Source: Ignavibacteriales bacterium
GTDB taxonomy: Bacteria > Bacteroidota > Ignavibacteria > UBA10030 > SZUA-254
Reading direction: 5' to 3'
Length of the DNA: 5,341 nt
Assembly (NCBI GenBank): GCA_016207985.1
Contig: JACQYX010000260.1
Span: 1-5,341, forward strand
Shown: in pieces, positions 1-5,341 of the stretch
Position numbering within the stretch: position 1 is the stretch's first letter
Layout: every line of letters starts with the position of its first letter
Translations under genes and position numbers: made by a program
The notes under the pieces: generated by a model
Told to the model about the DNA's origin: nothing
What the model saw: only the letters and a program-made list of their open reading frames with translations
The model's database searches: none

Positions 1-645
1 ATAAGTGAAGGGAATAATAATCAACAGACTTTGTACTTCGGTACAGGTGATTTAAAGAGCACAAGTTTGAAGTATAACACACTTCCACCTAAGGCACCCG
101 AAGGTTGTTTCGATGCACGGTTTAGCTCGGGTAAGTTTATCGAAATGTTTCCATCCGATACCCCAAACCAAACTGAATATTTAATAAACATCCAATCTAC
201 TTCTGTACCATTAACAATTTATTGGAACATTCGAGATAAGACAACAAAATATATAATGAGAGATGAAGCCGGTCAGGTGTATGTCTTAGATCGTGAAGGT
301 AGTCTTAAATTCACAGAACAAGTCCCTGTTTCAAGAACATTAAGACTTACTGCCGAATCATACGGGATACCGAACGAATTTGCCCTTCAGCAAAACTATC
401 CGAATCCATTCAATCCCATAACAAGGATTGAGTACGAATTACCAAAGACAACGTTCGTAAGTATAAAAGTATTCAACCTGGTTGGCAGTGAAATAGCGAC
501 ACTTGTTGAGGGGGAGAAGGAAGCAGGTTATCACTCGGTGGACTTTAATACATCAACCTCAGGTGGATTACCGAGCGGTATTTATATATATAAAATGAGA
601 GCCGACAAGTTTACATCTGTAAAAAAGATGATCTTGATGCGGTAA
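1..645 (+). CDS. C-terminal part of a T9SS-secreted protein (5' end outside window)
   Basis: The frame is open from base 1 to a TAA at 643-645, giving 214 visible residues, so the gene enters from the left; a TTG at 31 is internal, not a start. Residues about 127-214 form a type A sorting domain of the type IX secretion system: the motif QNYPNPFNP is at residues 131-139 (bases 391-417), followed by the usual beta-strand pattern RIEYELP, VFNLVG, AGYHSVDFN, LPSGIYIYKM, and a final KKMILMR. In this family the domain directs a protein already exported by Sec through the outer membrane and is usually cleaved as the protein is released or anchored. The upstream part (residues 1-126), with the stretch LPPKAPEGCFDARFSSGKF, resembles linker or beta-sandwich regions of large Ignavibacteria-type surface proteins. 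I do not recognise a catalytic domain in it. The cargo function is therefore unknown. It converges on the minus-strand gene at 768-2752, with a shared terminator between them. Confidence 0.9.
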   Translation: MSEGNNNQQTLYFGTGDLKSTSLKYNTLPPKAPEGCFDARFSSGKFIEMFPSDTPNQTEYLINIQSTSVPLTIYWNIRDKTTKYIMRDEAGQVYVLDREGSLKFTEQVPVSRTLRLTAESYGIPNEFALQQNYPNPFNPITRIEYELPKTTFVSIKVFNLVGSEIATLVEGEKEAGYHSVDFNTSTSGGLPSGIYIYKMRADKFTSVKKMILMR

Positions 646-712
646 TATACGGCAAATGTCCGACATCTGTCTGTGGTTGACCTCTGAAAGATTTCGGATA
701 TTTTACTAATAT

Positions 713-756
713 AAAAAAGCCCATCCCGCTAAAATCGAGATGGGCTTCACTTTTTT
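713..756. terminator. Bidirectional intrinsic terminator between convergent genes
   Basis: The arms 717-728 and 736-747 pair over 12 positions with one mismatch (C726/A738), around a 7-base loop at 729-735. The core is AAGCCCATC/GATGGGCTT. On the plus strand the hairpin is followed within three bases by six T (751-756). On the minus strand it is followed by a T-run from the A-tract 713-718. It therefore can stop transcription from both sides: the plus gene ending at 645 and the minus gene whose sorting domain ends at 768. It lies about 20 bases past the stop at 768 but about 210 bases past the in-frame stop at 959, which supports the view that the tail 771-1022 once belonged to the minus-strand gene. 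Confidence 0.85.
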
Positions 757-767
757 AAATGATCTAA

Positions 768-1022
768 CTACTTTACCAACAATGCTCTTTGAATACTATT
801 TGATACTATCTTGCCGGTAACTTGATCCTGAGCAGTCAACCGATAATAATAGACACCACTGGGAAGCTGAGAGGCATTAAATGTTACTTCATAATTACCC
901 GCTTTCTGTTCCTCATAAACCAGTGTCTTCACTTCCTGCCCGAGTGTATTAAACAGCTTCAGCGAAATGAAATTGTTGACCGGTATTTGATAACGGATGG
1001 ATGTCGAGGGAGGACGTTTGGA
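768..1022 (-). pseudogene. Out-of-frame T9SS type A sorting domain: detached 3' end of the gene above
   Basis: Reading the minus strand from 1022 down to a TAG at 770-768 gives 84 codons without a start codon of its own. The translation is a clear type A sorting domain: PPSTSIRYQIP, then SLKLFNTLGQEVKTLV, AGNYEVTFNASQLPSGVYYY, RLTAQ, and a final ALLVK. It parallels the domain at the end of the plus-strand gene at 1-645. A TGA at 1025-1023 closes this frame upstream, so the frames of the 597-residue protein and of the tail overlap only between 1022 and 962. Switching frames near 1013 (GTC re-read into CCT CCC) would give ...DPNV-PPSTSIRYQIP... and a 661-residue protein. One missing base, two extra bases or a small internal deletion would explain it; a sequencing error cannot be excluded. 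Without it the protein should be exported by Sec but not carried across the outer membrane by T9SS. Confidence 0.85.
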
Positions 1023-2752
1023 TCAATAAACTGTAAAAGAATGTGTTGACCAGAGCTGTCGGAGGATGTACAAAGATCGCTGAAGAATCCATTCTCCGAT
1101 TTTACTAAACGCCATTGTCTGTAACCGAGTCCATTTTTCTCCCAGATCAACTGTAGGGAGTTCTCGAACGACTGTGGATGTGTCCAATTCCACCATTGAT
1201 CGGTTAAGACTATTTTAATGGTATTGTTCGTTACTCCCATTTCAGTTGCATCAACAAAAACTCTGAATTCTCGGTTGCTCAAGCTGAACGGTTTTCGAGA
1301 CATTACACCTAATCCAGAGAGAACGTCGTTGCTGTTGCACATAACCTTTAACCGATCGTTTACGCACATTACGGTTGCATTCGGTCCCCATGGATTTCCA
1401 AAACCGTATTGATCCCACATCGTTGATGATGGTGGAACTTGATTACCATAGAAGTGATCGACATATGAGGTTTCTGCTGAAATTAAATTAAAGTTTGCCA
1501 CAGATCCGGGTGATAAACCCCAGTAATTTGTATCGGGATACATGCCAGGAGGAAATGGATAATCATCATCCCAGTCGGCAATACTAACACTATACATTGG
1601 CATCGATGCCGAATTGTAAACAGGCAGCGTATAGGCACCAGAGCTATTTGTCACAGCCATTGAATTGGATTGTAATGTATTTTCCCAAGCAAAAATTTTG
1701 TAAAACCTCGTTGGTAAACCACTGTTCTCGTATACTGTTCCAGTTATCGAGCTGTTGGTTCTATAACAAGTAAAATTTGTAATCGAGTTATTTACGATCG
1801 AGTCGTTTTCTCCAATTGTAAACTGGTGTGTTGTTGGTACCATGTACGTTGGGAGTAAATCGCTCTCACTCAGACCAAAATAACTTGTTCCCGACGGAAC
1901 CATTGCGACATACATACCGTTTTCATCAGTTATTGCATAACCGCCGTTCTCAATCCATACCTCAACATTCGGAATTGGCACGGAAGTTTCATCTTTCACA
2001 TAACCTCTCAAATACGATGTTAGCATCGAAAGGTAAAAATCTTGTACCGTATTACCGGTAAAAGTCATCATCGTATCGAATGATGAATAAACTCCAACGA
2101 AATCACTTACATGTACATAGGAGGTACCAAGATTAATGGGAACTGAATAATTACCGTTTGCATCAGAGACATCACCAACCTCACCGGATGAATCGGCAAC
2201 CCAAACCATCGCACCTGGAACTACTCCACCAACGGTATTGTGAACGACACCGCTGAGAGTATAAAGAGTAGCATAATTCTGAAAATTAATTACACCTTCA
2301 ACAATCGACAAATCCTCGCTTGCACGAACTATCACTTTCATCGAAGGTGCACACTCAGGACCTCTATAAGCAATTATTAGTCCGGGGGTCGGATCGAGAT
2401 CGATCATCCCGGGTGGTGAAGTATTGTTATCGATATATGTATCGGAACCTAATGCAGGATCTATTCCATCGATCGTATCGTTCTCATTCACATCGAGATA
2501 ATATGCTGCCATTATAGTACCAAACGGTGAAACATCCATTTTAATAAATAATGAATCATCCGTACCGATAGTAGCAGGATTTGTAAAAGGTCCATTAATC
2601 GAATTTGAAAATTGTATAAATGTTATATTCCCCTGTCCACCCGTCCGGACGACCTTCCCATGCTTTAGGTTAGGAAAGATTTTAGTACTGACGCCCGCAT
2701 TAACATTACTAAAAGCCACGCAAATCAACAAAATAATCATAAATGATCTCAT
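959..2752 (-). CDS. Secreted multidomain protein with carboxypeptidase-regulatory-like repeats; frame broken before its T9SS tail
   Basis: The main frame gives 597 residues. I place the start at the ATG at 2752-2750 (MRSFMIILL), because AAAGGAG sits five bases upstream (2764-2758); the in-frame TTG at 2767 overlaps that ribosome site. Residues 1-20 are a Sec signal peptide with a hydrophobic core and a small-residue end. Residues about 87-98 (DVNENDTIDGID) look like a calcium-binding loop. Three repeats with the Gly-x-Val / DxxGxY pattern of carboxypeptidase regulatory-like (Ig-fold) domains lie at about 162-242, 246-325 and 329-423. Residues about 431-575 resemble a concanavalin A-like lectin/glucanase beta-sandwich, a weaker call. 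No catalytic residues are recognised; a surface adhesin or glycan- or peptide-binding protein is the best guess. The frame stops at TGA 961-959 after about 17 residues that look out of frame (LPRHPSVIKYRS...), while a good sorting domain continues in another frame (771-1022). It follows the dipeptidase gene by 66 bases on the same strand. Confidence 0.8.
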   Translation of the reverse strand: MRSFMIILLICVAFSNVNAGVSTKIFPNLKHGKVVRTGGQGNITFIQFSNSINGPFTNPATIGTDDSLFIKMDVSPFGTIMAAYYLDVNENDTIDGIDPALGSDTYIDNNTSPPGMIDLDPTPGLIIAYRGPECAPSMKVIVRASEDLSIVEGVINFQNYATLYTLSGVVHNTVGGVVPGAMVWVADSSGEVGDVSDANGNYSVPINLGTSYVHVSDFVGVYSSFDTMMTFTGNTVQDFYLSMLTSYLRGYVKDETSVPIPNVEVWIENGGYAITDENGMYVAMVPSGTSYFGLSESDLLPTYMVPTTHQFTIGENDSIVNNSITNFTCYRTNSSITGTVYENSGLPTRFYKIFAWENTLQSNSMAVTNSSGAYTLPVYNSASMPMYSVSIADWDDDYPFPPGMYPDTNYWGLSPGSVANFNLISAETSYVDHFYGNQVPPSSTMWDQYGFGNPWGPNATVMCVNDRLKVMCNSNDVLSGLGVMSRKPFSLSNREFRVFVDATEMGVTNNTIKIVLTDQWWNWTHPQSFENSLQLIWEKNGLGYRQWRLVKSENGFFSDLCTSSDSSGQHILLQFIDPNVLPRHPSVIKYRSTISFR

Positions 2753-2757
2753 AATAA

Positions 2758-2764
2758 CTCCTTT
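2758..2764 (-). promoter_or_regulatory. Shine-Dalgarno site that sets the start at 2752
   Basis: The minus strand reads AAAGGAG at 2764-2758, followed by TTATT and the ATG at 2752-2750. A five-base spacing from a near-perfect anti-16S match strongly favours this ATG over the in-frame TTG at 2767, which would add five residues (MKGVI) and place the site inside the coding region. Confidence 0.7.
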
Positions 2765-2790
2765 CAATATGTTTTATAATCAAGAATAAA

Positions 2791-2796
2791 ATTATA
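2791..2796 (-). promoter_or_regulatory. Possible -10 element upstream of the secreted-protein gene
   Basis: In the AT-rich 66-base gap between the dipeptidase stop and the ATG at 2752, the minus strand carries TATAAT at 2796-2791, a perfect match to the general sigma-70 -10 box and about 39 bases before the start codon. No convincing -35 box lies 16-18 bases upstream. In such AT-rich DNA the match may be chance, so the gene may equally be read through from the dipeptidase gene, after which I see no terminator. Confidence 0.25.
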
Positions 2797-2818
2797 TAAA
2801 AATCAAGTGCGTAATGAT

Positions 2819-4006
2819 TTAATGCACTTCGACAGTTTTTAATATCCGAATAAAATTTCCGCCCAATATTTTCTGAACATCCTCGGCCGTATAGCCGCGT
2901 TTTAATAATTCACGAGTGATGTTTGGTAGAAATGTCACATCGTCCATATCTATCGGGGTTACCGATATACCATCGAAATCAGAACCGATGCCAACGTAGT
3001 CGATTCCCACCAATTTCGCTACATAATCGAAATGGTCGATCAATTTCGAGAGTGATGGCCGGATCTCTATATACTCACCCTGTAAGAACTCTTCGACAGA
3101 TACATCCTTTAAAGCATTATTCTTAGTTTGAGCTGCCCGGAAGGAATCGATCCGAGCTTTGTTTTGCTCTCGCATCGCCCGTTCTTTTCGACTGAAGGTA
3201 CTATCGATAAAGAAGGGTGCGAAGTTGATGAAAACGGCGCCACCAGTTTTTGCTATAGCTTTAATTTGGTCATCTTTTAAATTACGACGGTTGGGACAAA
3301 GCGACCATGCACAAGAATGTGAAGCTATGATAGGTTTAGTAGTAGTCCTGATGACATCCCAAAACGCTTTCTCACCAAGATGCGACACGTCGATAATCAT
3401 CCCAAGCTCGTTCATCTTCTTTATGACCTTTTCGCCGAGAGGTGATAAACCCTTCTTCAGCGATCTACTGCTATCCCGTTCTTCATCTCTTGCTGAAGTT
3501 GCCCAACTGGTACTATTATTCCAAGTCAGCGTTAAGTATCTGATTCCCCTTTTATAAAAAAAATCAAGATTGCCAAGTTCATCACCAATTGGGTGCCCAC
3601 CTTCCATACCAAGCATGACTACGAATTTCCCATTACGGATAAACTTTTCGATGTCCATTGTAGTCTTTGCTAATGCAACCTGTTTTTGATTCCTTAGCAC
3701 AAAACTATCGATTGAATCGATTTGTCTGTTCGCTTGTTCAAAATACGAGCGCTTGGCTGGTTGGGGAGGTACCCATATGGAAAATATCTGAACATCTATT
3801 CCACTTTCTTTAAAACGTGGCAAGTCAGAATGACCTTCAGTAGTACGGTAAGAGATATCCTCTCCTTCTAATATTCTCTGAACGACATCATTATGTGCAT
3901 CGACTATGATCGCATCGGAGTGGATTTTTTTATAATCATTTCCTGTTTGGAAGCCTCCGAAAAAACTTAGAAATGATAAAACTATAGATGTTACTAAATA
4001 TTTCAC
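2819..4006 (-). CDS. Membrane dipeptidase, peptidase family M19 (renal dipeptidase-like)
   Basis: A complete 395-residue protein. M19 enzymes are zinc metallopeptidases that hydrolyse dipeptides, often accepting a D-residue at the C-terminal side. The family's metal and catalytic residues are all visible: HxD in VDAHND (H38, D40), the bridging glutamate in MLGMEGGH (E135), the histidines in DVSH (H209) and IIASHS (H230), the arginine of NRRN (R241), and the aspartate of GIGSDFDG (D343). The C-terminal GGNFIRIL is also typical. Where mammalian enzymes have a substrate-contacting His in LTLTH, this protein has LTLTWN (W162), a variant I believe is common in bacterial members. Residues 1-20 are a hydrophobic Sec signal or anchor without a lipobox cysteine, so it should act in the periplasm or on a membrane, probably in peptide scavenging or cell-wall peptide turnover. 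The start is GTG at 4006-4004; no clear ribosome site precedes it and there is no other start before the signal segment. It begins only about 17 bases after a terminator and is followed by the secreted-protein gene. Confidence 0.93.
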   Translation of the reverse strand: MKYLVTSIVLSFLSFFGGFQTGNDYKKIHSDAIIVDAHNDVVQRILEGEDISYRTTEGHSDLPRFKESGIDVQIFSIWVPPQPAKRSYFEQANRQIDSIDSFVLRNQKQVALAKTTMDIEKFIRNGKFVVMLGMEGGHPIGDELGNLDFFYKRGIRYLTLTWNNSTSWATSARDEERDSSRSLKKGLSPLGEKVIKKMNELGMIIDVSHLGEKAFWDVIRTTTKPIIASHSCAWSLCPNRRNLKDDQIKAIAKTGGAVFINFAPFFIDSTFSRKERAMREQNKARIDSFRAAQTKNNALKDVSVEEFLQGEYIEIRPSLSKLIDHFDYVAKLVGIDYVGIGSDFDGISVTPIDMDDVTFLPNITRELLKRGYTAEDVQKILGGNFIRILKTVEVH

Positions 4007-4022
4007 AGTTAAAGATTTTTAT

Positions 4023-4069
4023 TAAAAAAGAGACTCCATATTTCTCTAACGAAAAACATTGGAGTCTCT
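4023..4069 (-). terminator. Intrinsic terminator of the synthase/histone-like gene pair
   Basis: Arms 4029-4038 (AGAGACTCCA) and 4060-4069 (TGGAGTCTCT) are perfectly complementary over 10 base pairs. The 21-base interior can pair further through TTTC/GAAA, making a compact hairpin. Read on the minus strand it runs directly into six T (4029-4024). It begins 22 bases after the stop codon of the histone-like gene, the normal place for an operon terminator. There is no matching T-run on the plus strand, so it acts only on minus-strand transcription. It lies just upstream of the dipeptidase GTG, so it might also act as a leader or attenuator for that gene. Confidence 0.8.
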
Positions 4070-4091
4070 CGAATAGATGAGAACAAATGAA

Positions 4092-4304
4092 TTAAACTGG
4101 CGTGGGAGCGGAACCACTCTCAGCTTCTTTCGCCTTTTGCTTAATCTCTTGGATTTCCTTCCGGACTTCCTGGGCTTTCCGACGAAGCTCATTCATCTCT
4201 TTACGAACACGTGTACCGGCTGATTTGTTTCCCTTCTCGTAGAACTTGATAAAATCTTTCTCGAAACTGTTCAACAAATCGCGCAATTCTGTGAATCGGC
4301 TCAA
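4092..4304 (-). CDS. Histone H1-like protein, Hc1 family (small DNA-binding protein)
   Basis: A 70-residue, lysine/arginine-rich, almost wholly alpha-helical protein. The segment [20 protein letters not shown] (residues 21-40), followed by a charged helix with the pattern [13 protein letters not shown], is the hallmark of the Hc1 histone H1-like family found in Bacteroidota/Chlorobi relatives and related in name to chlamydial Hc1. Such proteins are thought to bind DNA and help compact the nucleoid. The family's usual N-terminus (MSRFxELRDL) matches a TTG start at 4304-4302; this TTG overlaps the TGA of the upstream enzyme gene (4303-4301), so translation is probably coupled. A weak AAAGAA lies upstream as a possible ribosome site. 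The last residues ([13 protein letters not shown]) form a flexible, less basic tail. Expression is expected from the enzyme's promoter, outside the window, ending at the hairpin 4023-4069. The family call is secure; the DNA role is from family knowledge. Confidence 0.85.
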   Translation of the reverse strand: MSRFTELRDLLNSFEKDFIKFYEKGNKSAGTRVRKEMNELRRKAQEVRKEIQEIKQKAKEAESGSAPTPV

Positions 4305-5341
4305 TATTCTTTATACAAAACTCCTAAGAGGCTATCCCTTCGGTCGTATAAACGTTTTAACGGTCTCTGTTTTATCTTTGCTAACGCATATGATGTTAGA
4401 AGAGGGAGTACAATCGTCGAAGCGACATATGCAACTACTGCATCTGGTAACATATTCGGATCGATCTTCCCCCACGTCATTGCTTCTAATGGTGTTGCCC
4501 CCGATAAGCCACCGGTATCCGATCGTGCATCGGTAATTTGAAGGAAATAATCGTGCCCTTCTTCATCGATCCCTAAAATTTCTTGAATTTGCGGCTCCGT
4601 TTGAAGCATAAAGTTTTTTGGAGAACCCCCACCCAAAATGAAAATCCCACTTTTTCCAACTTGCCGCTTGGCATCGAGTACGATAGCGGCAGTTTCGTTC
4701 ACATCAAGAAGGACATCCAATTGAATTTTGTAGCCATCTAAAACCGTTTCCGCGATATTCATACCTATCGAACTATCACCTGGCGAGGAAGTATAAATAG
4801 GTACACCATATTTGTAAGCTGTTGCCAAAATGCTGCTATATTGAATTCCGAGAACTTTCTCGCGTTCTGCAACATATCTACCCAAACGATAATGAAGCTC
4901 AGCAGTTTCCATTTCGGTCTGAAACTCGTGCAATCTGAATATTTTTCTAAAAAACGAATCGGTCGAAAGAAGAACTTGGTAATCAAATAGAATATCATAA
5001 ATTCGTACTACTTTTACTTCTCGAAGAATACGATCGTCCATGAAAGGCGATCCTCTGTACATTAAACAACCGATAGCAAAGTGAGTATCATGATAAAGAT
5101 TTGCGCCAGTAGTAACGATCCAATCGATGAAACCAGCTTTTATTAACGGAACTACACAAGAACCGCCCAAACCAGCGGGAGTTAACGCTCCAGTCAGGAT
5201 CATTCCAATAGTTGTATCAGATGTAAGCATCTTTTCAGTCAATAATTGCGCTGCCTCTCTCAATCTGCCGGCATTATATGCTTGGAAATATTCCTCAATA
5301 AGTTGAATAATAGAAACATTCTTTGGAATAGGTTTGGGAAC
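4301..5341 (-). CDS. Deoxyhypusine synthase-like protein (5' end outside window)
   Basis: The frame is open to the right edge, giving 346 visible residues beginning [18 protein letters not shown]; a TTG at 5263 is internal. In this family residues [16 protein letters not shown] lie near the N-terminus, so little is missing. Recognised family motifs include [55 protein letters not shown] and [24 protein letters not shown]. Eukaryotic and archaeal deoxyhypusine synthase uses NAD to move an aminobutyl group from spermidine to a lysine of eIF5A. The catalytic lysine (Lys329 in human) is kept here in MTWGK, visible residue 292; the human GGGVVKHH segment (His288) reads GGGSPKNF. Bacteria have no eIF5A, so a polyamine reaction such as homospermidine-type synthesis, or transfer to another acceptor, is more likely. 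The protein is cytoplasmic. Its stop overlaps the start of the histone-like gene. The family assignment is strong; the true substrate is unknown. Confidence 0.92.
   Translation of the reverse strand, partial: VPKPIPKNVSIIQLIEEYFQAYNAGRLREAAQLLTEKMLTSDTTIGMILTGALTPAGLGGSCVVPLIKAGFIDWIVTTGANLYHDTHFAIGCLMYRGSPFMDDRILREVKVVRIYDILFDYQVLLSTDSFFRKIFRLHEFQTEMETAELHYRLGRYVAEREKVLGIQYSSILATAYKYGVPIYTSSPGDSSIGMNIAETVLDGYKIQLDVLLDVNETAAIVLDAKRQVGKSGIFILGGGSPKNFMLQTEPQIQEILGIDEEGHDYFLQITDARSDTGGLSGATPLEAMTWGKIDPNMLPDAVVAYVASTIVLPLLTSYALAKIKQRPLKRLYDRRDSLLGVLYKEY

Noticed and set aside
31..33. TTG at 31 as the start of the plus-strand gene
   Set aside because: The frame is open to base 1 with no stop, and the protein begins in mid-domain with no signal peptide, so the gene simply enters from outside the window.
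1008..1022. Programmed -1 ribosomal frameshift site
   Set aside because: No canonical slippery heptamer and no clear downstream hairpin were seen; mutation, deletion or sequence error is more likely.
822..1049. Plus-strand open frame of 75 codons
   Set aside because: It lies opposite the well-supported sorting domain and end of the minus-strand gene, and its translation has no recognisable domain.
2776..2806. Direct repeat of AATCAAG spaced by about 23 bases
   Set aside because: Short and in very AT-rich intergenic DNA; not enough to claim an operator.
3159..3557. Plus-strand open frame of 132 codons
   Set aside because: It is antisense to the conserved M19 dipeptidase, including its zinc-ligand motifs, and has no family features of its own.
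4765..4998. Minus-strand open frame of 77 codons inside the synthase-like gene
   Set aside because: It overlaps conserved synthase motifs in another frame and looks like an AT-rich shadow.

Overview
The window looks like a chromosomal segment from a free-living bacterium of the Fibrobacterota-Chlorobi-Bacteroidota group, most likely Ignavibacteriota/Chlorobi or a near relative. This is inferred from two type A C-terminal sorting domains of the type IX secretion system (T9SS), one with the classic YPNPFNP motif, from a bacterial deoxyhypusine-synthase-like protein, from a small Hc1 histone-like protein, and from the AT-rich composition. I see no mobile element, tRNA, rRNA, CRISPR array or phage gene.

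Layout. (1) Bases 1-645, plus strand: the C-terminal end of a secreted or surface protein ending in a T9SS sorting domain; its start lies outside the window. (2) Bases 713-756: a hairpin with a T-run on each strand, serving as a two-way terminator between convergent genes. (3) Bases 768-2752, minus strand: a large secreted protein with a signal peptide, three carboxypeptidase-regulatory-like (Ig-like) repeats and a probable lectin-like beta-sandwich. Its main frame stops at 959, but the following bases encode an excellent T9SS sorting domain in another frame (771-1022). The gene is therefore frame-disrupted in this sequence. (4) Bases 2819-4006, minus strand: a complete M19-family (renal/membrane) dipeptidase with an N-terminal signal or anchor segment and all core zinc ligands. 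(5) Bases 4023-4069: a terminator hairpin reading on the minus strand. (6) Bases 4092-4304 and 4301-5341, minus strand: a Hc1 histone H1-like protein whose TTG start overlaps the stop of a deoxyhypusine-synthase-like enzyme. The enzyme runs off the right edge, missing only its extreme N-terminus.

How the parts may work together. The dipeptidase and the big secreted protein lie in the same direction 66 bases apart and may be co-transcribed, although there is a possible promoter in the gap. Both act outside the cytoplasm. The synthase-like enzyme and the histone-like protein form a tightly coupled two-gene unit. One probably makes or transfers polyamine-type aminobutyl groups and the other binds DNA, so a shared theme of nucleoid charge and compaction is attractive but is inference only. 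The most notable points are the out-of-frame secretion domain, the synthase/histone coupling, and the dipeptidase start lying only about 17 bases after a terminator.
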